A stretch of DNA of 64,000 bases from the NCBI GenBank assembly GCA_020199835.1, contig JAIVJV010000009.1:682001-746000 (forward strand), written 5' to 3'. The DNA comes from Acidobacteriota bacterium. GTDB taxonomy: Bacteria; Acidobacteriota; Blastocatellia; Pyrinomonadales; Pyrinomonadaceae. Positions 36,397-46,099 of the stretch are shown here, in pieces. Position 1 is the stretch's first letter. The number at the start of each line of letters is the position of its first letter. The notes under the pieces were generated by a model that had not been told where the DNA came from, did not search any database, and was given only the letters and a program-made list of their open reading frames with translations. The translations under genes and the position numbers were made by a program.

Positions 36397-37780
36397 ATCC
36401 GTGGCCAAGATTTGAAATCTCCTCGAAGTACTTCGCAAACGCCACCATCCCGCCAGACGCCTGTTGCCAGTCGAAGTTTTCGTTTGGGGCGTGATAGCCG
36501 TGTTCAGGCAGCGAGAGGCCGAGGAAAAGCACCGGGCATCGCAAAACTTTCTCAATGCTCGTCATCGCGCCGATCGTCCCACCGTCACGCACAAAAACCG
36601 CGTCGCGCTTGAACGCAAACTTCACCGCGCGCTTCAACGCCTGCGGCAACGGCCCTTCAAGCACGGTGCGAAACGCCGGCGCCTGTGATTCAAACTGAAT
36701 CGTCACGTCCGGATTTCTCTCCTTCACCGCCGCCGTGATCAGCCTTTTCAGTTTCTGCGGATCCTGCACCGGCACGAGTCGGCACGACGCTTTCACTTCC
36801 GCACGCGGCGGTACGATCGACTTCAAACCCGGCCCCTGGTAACCGCCAACGACGCCATGAATCTCGAGCGTCGGCATGCCCCAGATTCGTTTCATCGCTT
36901 CCAGCGGATCTTCAGTGCGCATCTTTTTCAAGTGGTGCGCTTTCTTGAAGTCCTTCACGCTAAACCCGCAGTTAGCCCAGTCCTCGAGTTCTTTTTTCGA
37001 CGGTGGAATCACGTCGTCGTAGAAACCTTTGATTTTTACTTTGCCGGTGCGGACGTCGTAGAGATCGCAAACTAGTTGCATCAACTCGGCGATCGGATTG
37101 CGCGAGGCGCCACCGGTTTCGCCGGAGTGCGTGTCGACGGTCGCCGTTTCGAGCCTGAGGATGAAGCCGAGCAGACCGCGCAGTCCCGCCGAACTCGCCG
37201 GCCGGTTTCGCGACACCCAAACCGTGTCAGAAACGACGACCGAATCGGTGCGCAAGTCCTTCGCCGCTTTCGTGATGATCGTCTCGAAATTCGGCGAGCC
37301 GATCTCTTCTTCAAACTCCCAGAGGAAACGAATGTTTACCGGAACGTTGGCTTCCATCGCCGCACGCGCGCCAAACAGCGCCGTCAACGCCGGCCCCTTG
37401 TCGTCGGTAGTTCCGCGGCCGAAGTAGGTGTCACCCTTTTTCGTGAAAACAAACGGCTCGGTGTCCCACGGCTCGGTCTCGCGCGACGCAGGCTGAACGT
37501 CGATATGGTTGTAAACGGTCACGGTCGGACGGCCGCTGTCGTTGCCAAACACGCCATGAACCACCGGATTTCCCTTAGCCGCTCGGTAAACCTCGACTTG
37601 GCCGCCGAACTTTTCCAGCGTTTCAACCGTAAGTTCAACGCCTTTCTTGATGTCGCCAAGGTGGCTCGGGTCCACGGAAACCGTCGGCGTTTCGACAAAA
37701 CGGCGCAGAAGTGCCTCGTATTCGTCCCGATGCTCGTTGGCAAAAGACAAAAGATTCTCCCGTGTCAATGTCGTTGGCAT
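36395..37780 (-). CDS. M20 family dipeptidase/peptidase
   Basis: 461 residues, cytoplasmic (no signal). Metal-binding landmarks are visible: YNHIDVQP, GRGTTDDKGP (bridging Asp), EFEEEIGS (catalytic Glu and ligand Glu) and VVSDTVW. The C-terminal HGYHAPNENF holds the last His. Together these fit M20 dipeptidases of the carnosinase/CNDP group, which use two zinc or manganese ions to split dipeptides. It stands between two unrelated genes and probably has its own promoter. Confidence 0.9.
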   Translation of the reverse strand: MPTTLTRENLLSFANEHRDEYEALLRRFVETPTVSVDPSHLGDIKKGVELTVETLEKFGGQVEVYRAAKGNPVVHGVFGNDSGRPTVTVYNHIDVQPASRETEPWDTEPFVFTKKGDTYFGRGTTDDKGPALTALFGARAAMEANVPVNIRFLWEFEEEIGSPNFETIITKAAKDLRTDSVVVSDTVWVSRNRPASSAGLRGLLGFILRLETATVDTHSGETGGASRNPIAELMQLVCDLYDVRTGKVKIKGFYDDVIPPSKKELEDWANCGFSVKDFKKAHHLKKMRTEDPLEAMKRIWGMPTLEIHGVVGGYQGPGLKSIVPPRAEVKASCRLVPVQDPQKLKRLITAAVKERNPDVTIQFESQAPAFRTVLEGPLPQALKRAVKFAFKRDAVFVRDGGTIGAMTSIEKVLRCPVLFLGLSLPEHGYHAPNENFDWQQASGGMVAFAKYFEEISNLGHG

Positions 37781-37921
37781 TTACACCCTCCGTCGAATTG
37801 TCGTTTAGAGCGTGGCGCCAATAATACATGAGGATCCGGGATTCGCGGGCGACGAAAATCGGCGTGACGGCATCTACAAAAGCTCAGGTCTTCGTGTTAT
37901 TCTGACGTCCCCGAGTTTCCG

Positions 37922-37960
37922 CCCGAAACCCGGTAGTGACCGACCCCGAACCGGTAGTGA
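37922..37960. promoter_or_regulatory. Pair of direct repeats before the S41 peptidase gene
   Basis: The 9-mer CGGTAGTGA, extended to the left by CCGAA-type sequence, occurs at 37931-37939 and 37952-37960, exactly 21 bases apart, so both face the same side of the helix. They end 30 bases before the S41 start codon and just upstream of CTGTATACAG (37965-37974). This looks like an operator or activator site. The intergenic region 37781-37989 shows nothing else I can name. Confidence 0.45.
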
Positions 37961-37989
37961 TTAGCTGTATACAGTTTTAGGAGGGTTGC

Positions 37990-39696
37990 GTGAGAAAAAG
38001 CTCTTTTGCCCCGGGAATTCTTTTCCTTATTTTTGCCCTGACACTTCCCGCATTCATTCTGGCCCAGCAAAACCGTTCGGCCCGGCGGGCTACGCCGCCC
38101 GACCGGCCGGCGCCAACTACCGGTGCAAATGGCAAGGGTGTCGTTACCAGTCCGATGATCAAGAGCGACCTGGCGGAAGCACTCGGCGTCATCCAGTCGA
38201 ATCACATCGACGGCAAAAAACTCGATTACAACTCAGTCTTCAAATCGTCAATCACCGGCATGTTGAGTGTGCTCGATCCACACTCGACCTACTTCGATCC
38301 AATCGAATATGCCTCGTTCCGCACCGAGCAGCGTTCGGAATACTTCGGCATCGGCGCGACCATTGAGGATCTGCGCGAAGGCACTGACGTCAATACCTAC
38401 ATTCGCGCGACGTTCCCGGAATCTCCGGCTCACCGCGCGGGACTGCGGTTTGGCGACAAGATTCTTGAAGTCGACGGCCAGTCGATGAAGGGCAAGACTT
38501 ATCCGGACGTGCGCAAGTTCCTGTTGGGACCGCGCGGCACAACGGTGAAAGTCACGGTCGAGCATCCGGCCGACAAGTCAAAGCAAACAGTCAGTATCGT
38601 CCGCGACGCGGTTTCGCTCCCGTCGATCGCTCAGGCTTACATGCTGCGTCCCGGTGTCGGCTACGTCGGGATGACCGGCGGTTTTAACCTGACGACTGCC
38701 GATGAGTTTGATCAGGCGCTGAGATTTCTGCACGGCAAGGGCATGAACATGCTCGTGCTCGACTTGCGCGGTAACCGCGGTGGTTTGTTGATTCAGGCCG
38801 TGCGCGTCGCGAATACCTTCCTGCAACGCGGCCAGATGATCGTCACGCAGAAAGGCCGCTTCCGCGATAGCTCGCAATCGTACGCGGCGGTGAACGAGAA
38901 CCCGGACAAAGTTCCGGTGGTTGTGCTGGTTAACGGCGAGACTGCTTCCGCGGCCGAAATCGTTGCCGGCGCGCTCCAGGATCACGACCGTGCCCTAATC
39001 GTCGGTGAAACGACGTTTGGCAAAGGCCTCGTGCAGTTTCCGTTTCAGTTGGATTACGACTCAGCGCTGCTGCTGACCATCGCGAAGTATTTCACGCCGT
39101 CAGGCCGTTTGATTCAGCGCGATTATTCCGGCGGCGGCACTTACAACTACTACTTCCCGGGCGGACTCGCAGCCGATAAGAGCAGCCAAGCGAATCCGCA
39201 GAAAAGCGGTCCCGAGACTCAAACCGACATGGGTCGCACGGTTTATGGCGGTGGCGGTATCGCTCCGGATGAAACCGTGAAACCAGGCACGATTTCCGGG
39301 GCCGAGCGACATCTGCGCGATGTGCTCTTCGCGTTTGCGCTAGAGCTGACCACGGGCAAGGTGCAAGGGTTTGACGCGTATCGCATTCAGCGGCCGATCG
39401 ACTTTGAGCACGATCTCGTGAGTGAGGACTACCCGGTCACTGACGCCTTATTCAATCAATTGAAGAAGTTTGCGGGTAGTAAACCGATCTTCAAGGTGAC
39501 GCCCGAGCAGCTTGAGAAGTCGCGTGCGTATGCCGAAAGGCAGTTGCGTTACAACCTGCTGTCGGCGGCTTATGGTTTTCGAACGGCGACGCAGGTTTTC
39601 AATGACGCGGATCCGCAGATCTCGAAGGCTGTTGACGCGATGCCACGGGCTCGTGAGCTTGCGCAAGCTGCGAGTCGCGCCCGCGTTCGTGGGTAA
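37990..39696 (+). CDS. S41 family C-terminal processing peptidase with PDZ domain
   Basis: 568 residues from a GTG start with AGGAGG five bases upstream. A signal peptide (FAPGILFLIFALTLPAFILA) leads to the periplasm. A short helical region and a PDZ domain (EYFGIGATIEDLREGTDVNT to about 190) are followed by the S41 core. The catalytic Ser lies in VNGETASAAEIVAGA and the Lys in GETTFGKGLVQFP. Such CtpA/Prc enzymes trim C-termini or degrade misfolded exported proteins. The C-terminal 110 residues are helical and of unknown role. Confidence 0.92.
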   Translation: MRKSSFAPGILFLIFALTLPAFILAQQNRSARRATPPDRPAPTTGANGKGVVTSPMIKSDLAEALGVIQSNHIDGKKLDYNSVFKSSITGMLSVLDPHSTYFDPIEYASFRTEQRSEYFGIGATIEDLREGTDVNTYIRATFPESPAHRAGLRFGDKILEVDGQSMKGKTYPDVRKFLLGPRGTTVKVTVEHPADKSKQTVSIVRDAVSLPSIAQAYMLRPGVGYVGMTGGFNLTTADEFDQALRFLHGKGMNMLVLDLRGNRGGLLIQAVRVANTFLQRGQMIVTQKGRFRDSSQSYAAVNENPDKVPVVVLVNGETASAAEIVAGALQDHDRALIVGETTFGKGLVQFPFQLDYDSALLLTIAKYFTPSGRLIQRDYSGGGTYNYYFPGGLAADKSSQANPQKSGPETQTDMGRTVYGGGGIAPDETVKPGTISGAERHLRDVLFAFALELTTGKVQGFDAYRIQRPIDFEHDLVSEDYPVTDALFNQLKKFAGSKPIFKVTPEQLEKSRAYAERQLRYNLLSAAYGFRTATQVFNDADPQISKAVDAMPRARELAQAASRARVRG

Positions 39697-39701
39697 GTAG
39701 C

Positions 39702-39718
39702 GAACGCTTTCAGCGTTC
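39702..39718 (+). terminator. Hairpin after the S41 peptidase gene
   Basis: GAACGCT, a 3-base loop and its complement AGCGTTC form a 7-bp hairpin five bases after the stop codon. There is no T-run. The rest of the gap to rpiB (up to 39839) holds further GC-rich partial palindromes and looks like decayed intergenic repeat; I see no gene in it. Confidence 0.35.
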
Positions 39719-39839
39719 CAAACGTTATCGTATCTGGACCCGGGGTTGAGGCAACGCCGGGCTGAAATTAGCTCACGCCGTTGGCGTTTGCTGCGCGCCT
39801 GAAAATAGCTAACGTCCAGGCGTTCCTAACTTACCTTAC

Positions 39840-40283
39840 TTAACGTTCCATCGCCGCCACTTTTCCGAGTCGGCGGCGATGGCGTTCTTCACCAGTAAAT
39901 TTCGCACCTACAAACGAACGCAATATCTCGAGCGCGAGTTCTACGCCGACGACGCGCGCGCCGAGACAGAGCACGTTGCAGTCGTCGTGTTCGCGCGACT
40001 GATGCGCGGAATACGTATCGCCGCAAAGCGCCGCGCGAACGCCGCGCAACTTGTTCGCCGCGACCGCAGCGCCCACACCACTCCCACAGACCAGCACGCC
40101 GATCTGCGCCGCACCGCTTTGCACGGCTTCGCCAACCAGTTTTGCGTAATCAGGATAATCGTCAGGAATGGCACCGTCGTGAGTGCCGAAGTCAATCACT
40201 TCATGTCCGGCGCTTCGCAGTTCTTCGATCACTCGCTCATTGAGCGGGTACCCACCGTGATCTGCGCCAACTGCAATCCGCAT
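39840..40283 (-). CDS. rpiB: Ribose-5-phosphate isomerase B
   Basis: 147 residues, the usual length. The RpiB signature is clear: GADHGGYPLN at the N-terminus, DYPDYAKLV, the catalytic Cys66 in VLVCGSGVGAAVAANK, and SREHDDCNVLCLG. It interconverts ribulose 5-phosphate and ribose 5-phosphate. It lies 12 bases after the transketolase gene on the same strand, and a gluconokinase gene precedes that, so the three form a pentose-phosphate operon. Confidence 0.95.
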   Translation of the reverse strand: MRIAVGADHGGYPLNERVIEELRSAGHEVIDFGTHDGAIPDDYPDYAKLVGEAVQSGAAQIGVLVCGSGVGAAVAANKLRGVRAALCGDTYSAHQSREHDDCNVLCLGARVVGVELALEILRSFVGAKFTGEERHRRRLGKVAAMER

Positions 40284-40295
40284 TAGTTTTATCGA

Positions 40296-42338
40296 TCACA
40301 AGAGCTTACGTGCCTGGTCCAACACGTTCTCAACATTGAACCCCAACTCGCGCAACGCCACCTCGCCCGGCGCGGAACCGCCGAACCGATCCAAACAAAT
40401 CACCGCGCCGCCCGTTCCCACGTACCGATCCCATCCCTGGCAAACACCGGCCTCGATCGCGAGTCGCGCCGTCACAGCCGGCGGCAACACCTCATTCCAA
40501 TACTCGTCGGTTTGCTCCTCGAACAGTTCCCAACACGGCAGCGAAACAACGCGCGTCGGCGTTCCCTCTTTTTGCAAAGTCTCCCGCGCTTCCAGCGTGA
40601 GCGAAACTTCCGAACCGGTCGCAATCAAAATCAGTTTGGGTGTCGTCACTTCGCCTTCGGTCGTTTCAGCTTCCGCAAGCACGTATCCACCACGACGCAA
40701 ACCATCCGCTGCCGCAAACCGCTGGCGATTGATCACCGGCACTTTCTGTCGTGTTAACGCCAACGCGGTGGGCGCATTTCGGCGCAGGATCGCAATTCGC
40801 CACGCCTCACTAACCTCCGCGGGATCCGCCGGACGAATCACAAACAGATGCGGTATCGCTCTCAAGGCGGCCAGGTGCTCAATAGGTTGATGCGTTGGTC
40901 CATCCTCACCCAACCCAACCGAGTCGTGCGTGAAGACGTAGATCACCTGCACTTCCGACAGCGCCGCGAGACGAATCGCCGGACGCATATAATCCGAAAA
41001 CGTCAAAAACGTGCCGCCATACGGAATCAAGCCACCATTCAACGACATGCCCGTCAACGTCGATCCCATCGCATGTTCGCGCACGCCAAAGTGCAAAATG
41101 CGTCCGTCGTAAGCTCCGGCTGCGAAGCTGTGACTTTCCTTGATGTCGGTGTTGTTTGAAACGCCTAGATCCGCCGAACCGCCGATCAGCATCGGCAGCA
41201 CGGGCGCGAGCGCGTTGATGACTTCACCACTCGCGACGCGCGTCGCAATATCTTTCCCATTCTCAAACTTCGGCAAGTGATCTTCCCAACCGGCCGGCAA
41301 TTCACCGCTCATCGTTGCGCGCCAGAGTTTGCCTTCTTCCGGATGAGCTTTCTCGTACTCGTCAACCAAAGCATTCCAGTCAGACTCGAGTTGCGCGCCA
41401 CGCTCAATCGCTTCGCGGTAATGCGCGAGCGCCTCTTCGGGAACGTAAAACTGTTCGTCCTCGGGCCAACCGAGATGTCGCTTCGCCTCTCGAACCGCAT
41501 CTTCGCCCGGCGCATCGCTGTGCGCCTTACGCGTGCCCTGCGTCGGCATGCCGTAGCCGATGATGGTCTTCACCGAGATCAAACTCGGCCGGTCGTCCAC
41601 CGCCTGCGCGGCGCGAATCGCAGCTTCGATATCGTCGAGATTGTTGCCGTCGGCGACGGTTTGCGTGTGCCAGCCGAGGGCTTCAAATCGCTTTGGCACG
41701 TCTTCGCTGAAAGCGAGATTTGTAAAACCTTCGATGGTGACGTTGTTATCATCGTAGAGATAGATCAGTTTGCCGAGTTTGAGATGACCCGCTAACGACG
41801 CGGCTTCAGCAGCGACGCCTTCCATGAGATCGCCGTCGGAAACGATGGCGTAAACGTAATGATCAATGAGCGGAAAGTTTTCTTTGTTGAAGCGCGATGC
41901 AAGATGCGCTGCGCCCATCGCCATGCCGACGCCGTTTGCGAAACCCTGGCCGAGTGGTCCAGTAGTGATCTCGACGCCGGGCGTCAACCCGTATTCGGGG
42001 TGCCCGGGTGTTTTTGAGCCCCACTGCCGGAAGTTTTTCAACTCGTCGAGCGAGAGGTCATAGCCCGTCAAATACAGCAACGAGTAAATCAACATCGAGC
42101 CGTGGCCGGCCGAAAGCAGAAATCGGTCGCGATTTTCAAACTTCGGGTTCTTCGGATTGTGTCGCAGAAAGCGCGTCCAAAGAACGTAAGCCATCGGCGC
42201 GGCTCCGAGCGGCAGTCCCGGATGGCCTGATTTGGCCTTCTGGACGGCGTCGAGCGTCAACGCGCGAATGGTGTTGATGCAGAGTTGATCGAGTTCTGGA
42301 GTGGTGTTGGAGTTTTCTTTCTGCAAGGGTGCGCTCAT
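40296..42338 (-). CDS. tkt: Transketolase
   Basis: 680 residues. Thiamine-diphosphate binding is shown by [18 protein letters not shown], ending [11 protein letters not shown]; catalytic histidines lie in [14 protein letters not shown] and [10 protein letters not shown]-flanking segments; the C-terminal half has [18 protein letters not shown] and [18 protein letters not shown]. The enzyme moves two-carbon units between sugar phosphates. It stands between gluconokinase (20 bases) and rpiB (12 bases), which supports a shared transcript. Confidence 0.96.
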   Translation of the reverse strand: MSAPLQKENSNTTPELDQLCINTIRALTLDAVQKAKSGHPGLPLGAAPMAYVLWTRFLRHNPKNPKFENRDRFLLSAGHGSMLIYSLLYLTGYDLSLDELKNFRQWGSKTPGHPEYGLTPGVEITTGPLGQGFANGVGMAMGAAHLASRFNKENFPLIDHYVYAIVSDGDLMEGVAAEAASLAGHLKLGKLIYLYDDNNVTIEGFTNLAFSEDVPKRFEALGWHTQTVADGNNLDDIEAAIRAAQAVDDRPSLISVKTIIGYGMPTQGTRKAHSDAPGEDAVREAKRHLGWPEDEQFYVPEEALAHYREAIERGAQLESDWNALVDEYEKAHPEEGKLWRATMSGELPAGWEDHLPKFENGKDIATRVASGEVINALAPVLPMLIGGSADLGVSNNTDIKESHSFAAGAYDGRILHFGVREHAMGSTLTGMSLNGGLIPYGGTFLTFSDYMRPAIRLAALSEVQVIYVFTHDSVGLGEDGPTHQPIEHLAALRAIPHLFVIRPADPAEVSEAWRIAILRRNAPTALALTRQKVPVINRQRFAAADGLRRGGYVLAEAETTEGEVTTPKLILIATGSEVSLTLEARETLQKEGTPTRVVSLPCWELFEEQTDEYWNEVLPPAVTARLAIEAGVCQGWDRYVGTGGAVICLDRFGGSAPGEVALRELGFNVENVLDQARKLL

Positions 42339-42358
42339 TAGTTGCGTGTCCTGTTTGT

Positions 42359-43765
42359 TTAACTCGTTTCGCCGAACAACCGCTCGTAGAGATCCTGTTG
42401 TCGCGCAAGACCGTCGCGATAGCGCGCGTGTCGCTGCATATCGGGTTCGAAAACCTCGTCGACTGAAACCGGAACTGCTTCGAGGTTTCCTATTTTGCCC
42501 ACCGCTTCCAACGCAAGCAAGGCAGCGCCGCGCATCGACGCTTCGGACGCGCTGCCAAGCATGACCGGACGTCCTAAAACGTCAGCGATGATCTGTAACC
42601 ACACGGGTGATGAGCGCAACGCGTTACCGGTCACGATCACCGTAGCGCCTGGCGCGATCTCGTCGAGTGCTTCCGCGATTAGAGCGAAGCGATAGGCGAT
42701 CGCTTCGAGTGCGGCGCGAAGGATTTCGGGTGTGGTGGTCTGTTGGCGCAAGCCGAAGATGCCGCCGCGTGCCTCGGCGTGCCAGCCGGTGCTGCGTTCG
42801 CCGGACCAGAATGGAAGGATGGTGAGTCCGTGAGAATCAGGTTCAAACGCTGCAAGCTGTTGTTGCAGAGCGGCTGTGTTGTCGCCGGTGTTTAGAGATT
42901 GGACCAGCCACTCGAGCAACCCGCCGCCGTCTGACAGCGCGCCGCCAACGACTACCCGTTCACGCGAGACGCGATAGCTCCACAGCGACGGTGATAGTTT
43001 TGCTGGTGGCTCGCCGGTGTAAACAACGCGCATCGCGCCGGACGTTCCGATCATTAACGCGATCGTTGCTTTTGTGGTGCAATTGCCGCCGACGTTATTC
43101 GCCGCGCCGTCGCCAACCACGATCCGTGTTTCATCGGTGAAGATGCGTGGCAAGGTTTCTAAAGGAACACGGATACCGCGGATGAGTTCCGCATCCCAGT
43201 CGCAGGTGCTCTGGTTCATTAATCCCGTGGCTGACGCCATGGAAACACTCGCCGCCGACTCACCAAACAACCGCAAACACAAATACTCACCAAACCCCAG
43301 CCACTTACTCGTCGCATCGAATTTGCGCGGATGCTCCGCTTTCAACCAGCGCAACTTCGCGGGCCAGTAACTCGGATGCAACCGGCAACCCGTTCGGGCG
43401 TGAATCTCACGTTCATCAAACTCCGCCCGCAGCTCCTTCGCTTGCTGCGTCGCACGCGTGTCAGCCCACGTCAACAACGGCGTGGTCGGGGCGCCACTCG
43501 CATCCACACCCATCAAACTGTGCCAAAACGTCGAGATCGCTATCAGTTCACTCGCACCCACGCCCGAACCAGATAACCCCTCAACAGTCTTCACCACTTC
43601 CTCGACCAACACGTCCGGATCGAGTTCCACAAAATCTCCACCACCACGCGGTCTCGACACCTGCGTACTCTCGATTGCAGATCCGCGTTCATCAAACAGC
43701 GCTGCCCGAACACCTGACGTCCCCACGTCAATGCTCAACCCTGATCGGTGCAATCCGTGGCTCAT
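42359..43765 (-). CDS. FGGY carbohydrate kinase, gluconokinase-like
   Basis: 468 residues from the ATG at 43765 ([20 protein letters not shown]), which starts right before the phosphate-1 loop; an earlier in-frame ATG would add 22 unlike residues. FGGY kinase marks are [13 protein letters not shown], the adenosine region [13 protein letters not shown], and [14 protein letters not shown]. The best fit is the GntK-type gluconate kinase, and the neighbouring tkt and rpiB support a route from gluconate into the pentose phosphate pathway. Another sugar-acid substrate is possible. The divergent gene starts only 22 bases away. Confidence 0.82.
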   Translation of the reverse strand: MSHGLHRSGLSIDVGTSGVRAALFDERGSAIESTQVSRPRGGGDFVELDPDVLVEEVVKTVEGLSGSGVGASELIAISTFWHSLMGVDASGAPTTPLLTWADTRATQQAKELRAEFDEREIHARTGCRLHPSYWPAKLRWLKAEHPRKFDATSKWLGFGEYLCLRLFGESAASVSMASATGLMNQSTCDWDAELIRGIRVPLETLPRIFTDETRIVVGDGAANNVGGNCTTKATIALMIGTSGAMRVVYTGEPPAKLSPSLWSYRVSRERVVVGGALSDGGGLLEWLVQSLNTGDNTAALQQQLAAFEPDSHGLTILPFWSGERSTGWHAEARGGIFGLRQQTTTPEILRAALEAIAYRFALIAEALDEIAPGATVIVTGNALRSSPVWLQIIADVLGRPVMLGSASEASMRGAALLALEAVGKIGNLEAVPVSVDEVFEPDMQRHARYRDGLARQQDLYERLFGETS

Positions 43766-43787
43766 CTCGTTAGAATGCACAACCTGA

Positions 43788-45161
43788 ATGCCATCAAATC
43801 CGTTGCGTTGGCTAATCCTGGCCGGCGCCATTCACATTACTCTAACACTCGCAGTTTTTCTCGCCGGACATTTTCAACTGCTGCCGAGTGTTTTCGACGC
43901 GCATGGCACCGGCCTGACCTTTGCCATCGACGCCACCAGCTACCAGGCCCTCTCGAGTGAACTCGCCAATGAACTGCAAACGAAAGGTCTTTCCGCGTGG
44001 CTCGCGATCAAAGCACCTCTGCACTGCCGGCTTTACTCGCTACTGTTCGCGACGATCGGCCGCGTTTTGGGCCATAACGTCCTCACCGCGGAACCACTCA
44101 ACCTCTTTTACTATCTCGGCGTTCTCTGTTGCGTCTATTTTTTAGGACGCGAGATCTTCAACGCTCGTACCGGAATGCTCGCGGCGATTATAGTCGCCGT
44201 TTGGCCCTCGTTCGTGTTGCATTCAACGCAACTCATCCGCGACTCGTTTGCGATTCTCTGCCTGCTTGCGTTGCTGTTGGCGCTGACGCTTTTACTGCGC
44301 CGTCAACTGTCCTGGCGCGCGGGTCTCGCGACCGGCGCCGCTGGCGCGGCGCTCGCCACGATGTTCTGGATGCTTCGCGGCAACATGTGGAGCGTTGTCG
44401 TCCTCGCTGTCGGTCTCACCATCGTGTTGCTGCTGTGGCGCATTGTGCGCGCTGACAAGGTTCTCGGCGCAAATCTTGTGGCGGTCGTGTTCATCGCTAT
44501 CGTTATGCTGGTCGCGCCTTCGCGACTCGAAAGCACCGGTCTTCCGGGAGTGAAACCACCCGTCACACCGCTCGCAATTCCTCCGGTCAGACAACTACGG
44601 TCGACTGAAGGAATCTTCACGCGCATGCTCAGGCAAGTGGGCCAACGCCGCGCGGGTTTCAGCATGTACGGCGCCCGCGAATCGGACATCGCCGGCGACG
44701 TGCGTCTGCATACCACGGGCGACGTTCTGAGATTTTTGCCGCGCGCAGCCGTCATCGGATTCCTGGCGCCCTTTCCGCGAATGTGGATCGAGCGTGGAAG
44801 TTACGGCCTCGCCGGGCGACTGCTGAGCGGCGCGGAAACGTTAGTAATGTATTTTCTTTATCTCGCTGTGGGTGTGTGCGTGTGGCGCAATCGACGGCGA
44901 AGCGAGATGTGGTTGCTGTTTCTCGTTGCCACGCTCGGCACGATAGCGTTAGGGCTGGTGGTCGTAAACGCGGGCGCACTTTTCCGTTTGCGTTACGTGT
45001 TCTGGATCATGTTCATCATCATGGCCGCCCACGTGATCGACGCCACCATCGTTCACTTCACGATCTTGCGCACTAGCGCCACGAAGTCTTTGATGTCTTC
45101 TTCCGTCGTGTCAAACGACGCCATGAACCGGCACTCTGAAGTCTCTTCATTCCAAACGTAA
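43788..45161 (+). CDS. Membrane glycosyltransferase, GT39/ArnT-like
   Basis: 457 residues with about ten membrane helices. The loop after helix 1 carries acidic residues (FAIDATSYQALSSELANELQ), and YYLGVLCCVYFLGREIFNARTG matches the GT-C fold of dolichyl-phosphate mannosyltransferases and ArnT relatives. Such enzymes transfer a sugar from a lipid-phosphate donor to an outer acceptor. The donor and acceptor are unknown. The last 36 residues are coded antisense to the 3' end of the threonine aldolase gene (overlap 45053-45161), which may mean the original stop was lost. Confidence 0.72.
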   Translation: MPSNPLRWLILAGAIHITLTLAVFLAGHFQLLPSVFDAHGTGLTFAIDATSYQALSSELANELQTKGLSAWLAIKAPLHCRLYSLLFATIGRVLGHNVLTAEPLNLFYYLGVLCCVYFLGREIFNARTGMLAAIIVAVWPSFVLHSTQLIRDSFAILCLLALLLALTLLLRRQLSWRAGLATGAAGAALATMFWMLRGNMWSVVVLAVGLTIVLLLWRIVRADKVLGANLVAVVFIAIVMLVAPSRLESTGLPGVKPPVTPLAIPPVRQLRSTEGIFTRMLRQVGQRRAGFSMYGARESDIAGDVRLHTTGDVLRFLPRAAVIGFLAPFPRMWIERGSYGLAGRLLSGAETLVMYFLYLAVGVCVWRNRRRSEMWLLFLVATLGTIALGLVVVNAGALFRLRYVFWIMFIIMAAHVIDATIVHFTILRTSATKSLMSSSVVSNDAMNRHSEVSSFQT

Positions 45162-46081
45162 AAGAAATATTTCTTTTGCAGCGCCTCAACGTGCTTCTCC
45201 GGGATCACGGCAAACACTCCGTTGGCTTCGACGGGCTGCGTGAGTTTTATCGCCGGCACTTTCTCCAGTTCACTCGCGAGCACGCGCGCCATTCGATTCG
45301 CATGTGTCGCGCTGCGCCGCCACAAATCGCCCGACAACAGGGCTTCAAATTGCGCCGAGATAAAACGCATCTTCGACGGCAGGTGCATGCCCTGTTTGCG
45401 AATGTATTTGAAGTTCTCGCCGAGTTGCTGGTTGAAGAACACGACCGCTTCGCCGTACATCATGCCGTTCTTCGCACCGCCGAACGAGAGCACGTCAACG
45501 CCCGCGTCTACCGTGATCTCTTTGAGGTTCGCGTTGAGACTCGCCACGGCGTTCGCGATGCGCGCGCCGTCAACGTGCAGCAACATGTTGTTGTCGTGCG
45601 CGAAACGCGCGAGTGTTTTGAACTCGTTCTTTGTGTAGACAGTGCCCATCTCGGTGGCTTGCGAGACGGAAATGACGCGCGGCTGCACGTGATGTTCGAA
45701 TCCGACGCCGTGCAACAGAGGCTTGATCTGTTCGACGCGGAGTTTGCCGTCGGGCGTGCGCAGGGAAAGTAGTTTGCAGCCGGCGAACTTTTCCGGCGCG
45801 CCACACTCGTCCACGTTGATGTGCGCCGTCTCCGCGCAGACGACTGCTTCGTACGAATTCGTCATGGCTTTGAGGCCGAGTACGTTTGCACCCGTGCCGC
45901 CAAAGACGAAATAAACCGCGATGTCTTTGCCGAAGTGTTTTTGAAAAACCTTGACCGCACGCTCGGTAAACGGATCGTCGCCGTAGGCTACGACGTGCCC
46001 GTCGTTCGCGGCGCGGATGGCTTCGATCATCTCGGGATGCACGCCTGCGTTGTTGTCACTGGCGAAGCTACGTTTAGACAT
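45053..46081 (-). CDS. Low-specificity L-threonine aldolase
   Basis: 342 residues of the beta-eliminating lyase family. Features are FASDNNAGVHPEMIEAI, the PLP-binding FGGAKNGMMYGEAV (Lys in GGAKNG) and HVDGARIANAV, where the Asp contacts the pyridine nitrogen. It splits threonine or allo-threonine to glycine and acetaldehyde. The gene is last before the amine-oxidising region and 18 bases downstream of an FAD oxidoreductase gene on the same strand, so glycine produced here could feed one-carbon metabolism. That link is inference. Confidence 0.9.
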   Translation of the reverse strand: MSKRSFASDNNAGVHPEMIEAIRAANDGHVVAYGDDPFTERAVKVFQKHFGKDIAVYFVFGGTGANVLGLKAMTNSYEAVVCAETAHINVDECGAPEKFAGCKLLSLRTPDGKLRVEQIKPLLHGVGFEHHVQPRVISVSQATEMGTVYTKNEFKTLARFAHDNNMLLHVDGARIANAVASLNANLKEITVDAGVDVLSFGGAKNGMMYGEAVVFFNQQLGENFKYIRKQGMHLPSKMRFISAQFEALLSGDLWRRSATHANRMARVLASELEKVPAIKLTQPVEANGVFAVIPEKHVEALQKKYFFYVWNEETSECRFMASFDTTEEDIKDFVALVRKIVK

Positions 46082-46099
46082 TCCGTATTGATCCGTGGC

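Noticed and set aside
37965-37974. CTGTATACAG as a LexA box
   Set aside because: The half-sites CTGT and ACAG are only two bases apart instead of eight, so it is just a short palindrome.
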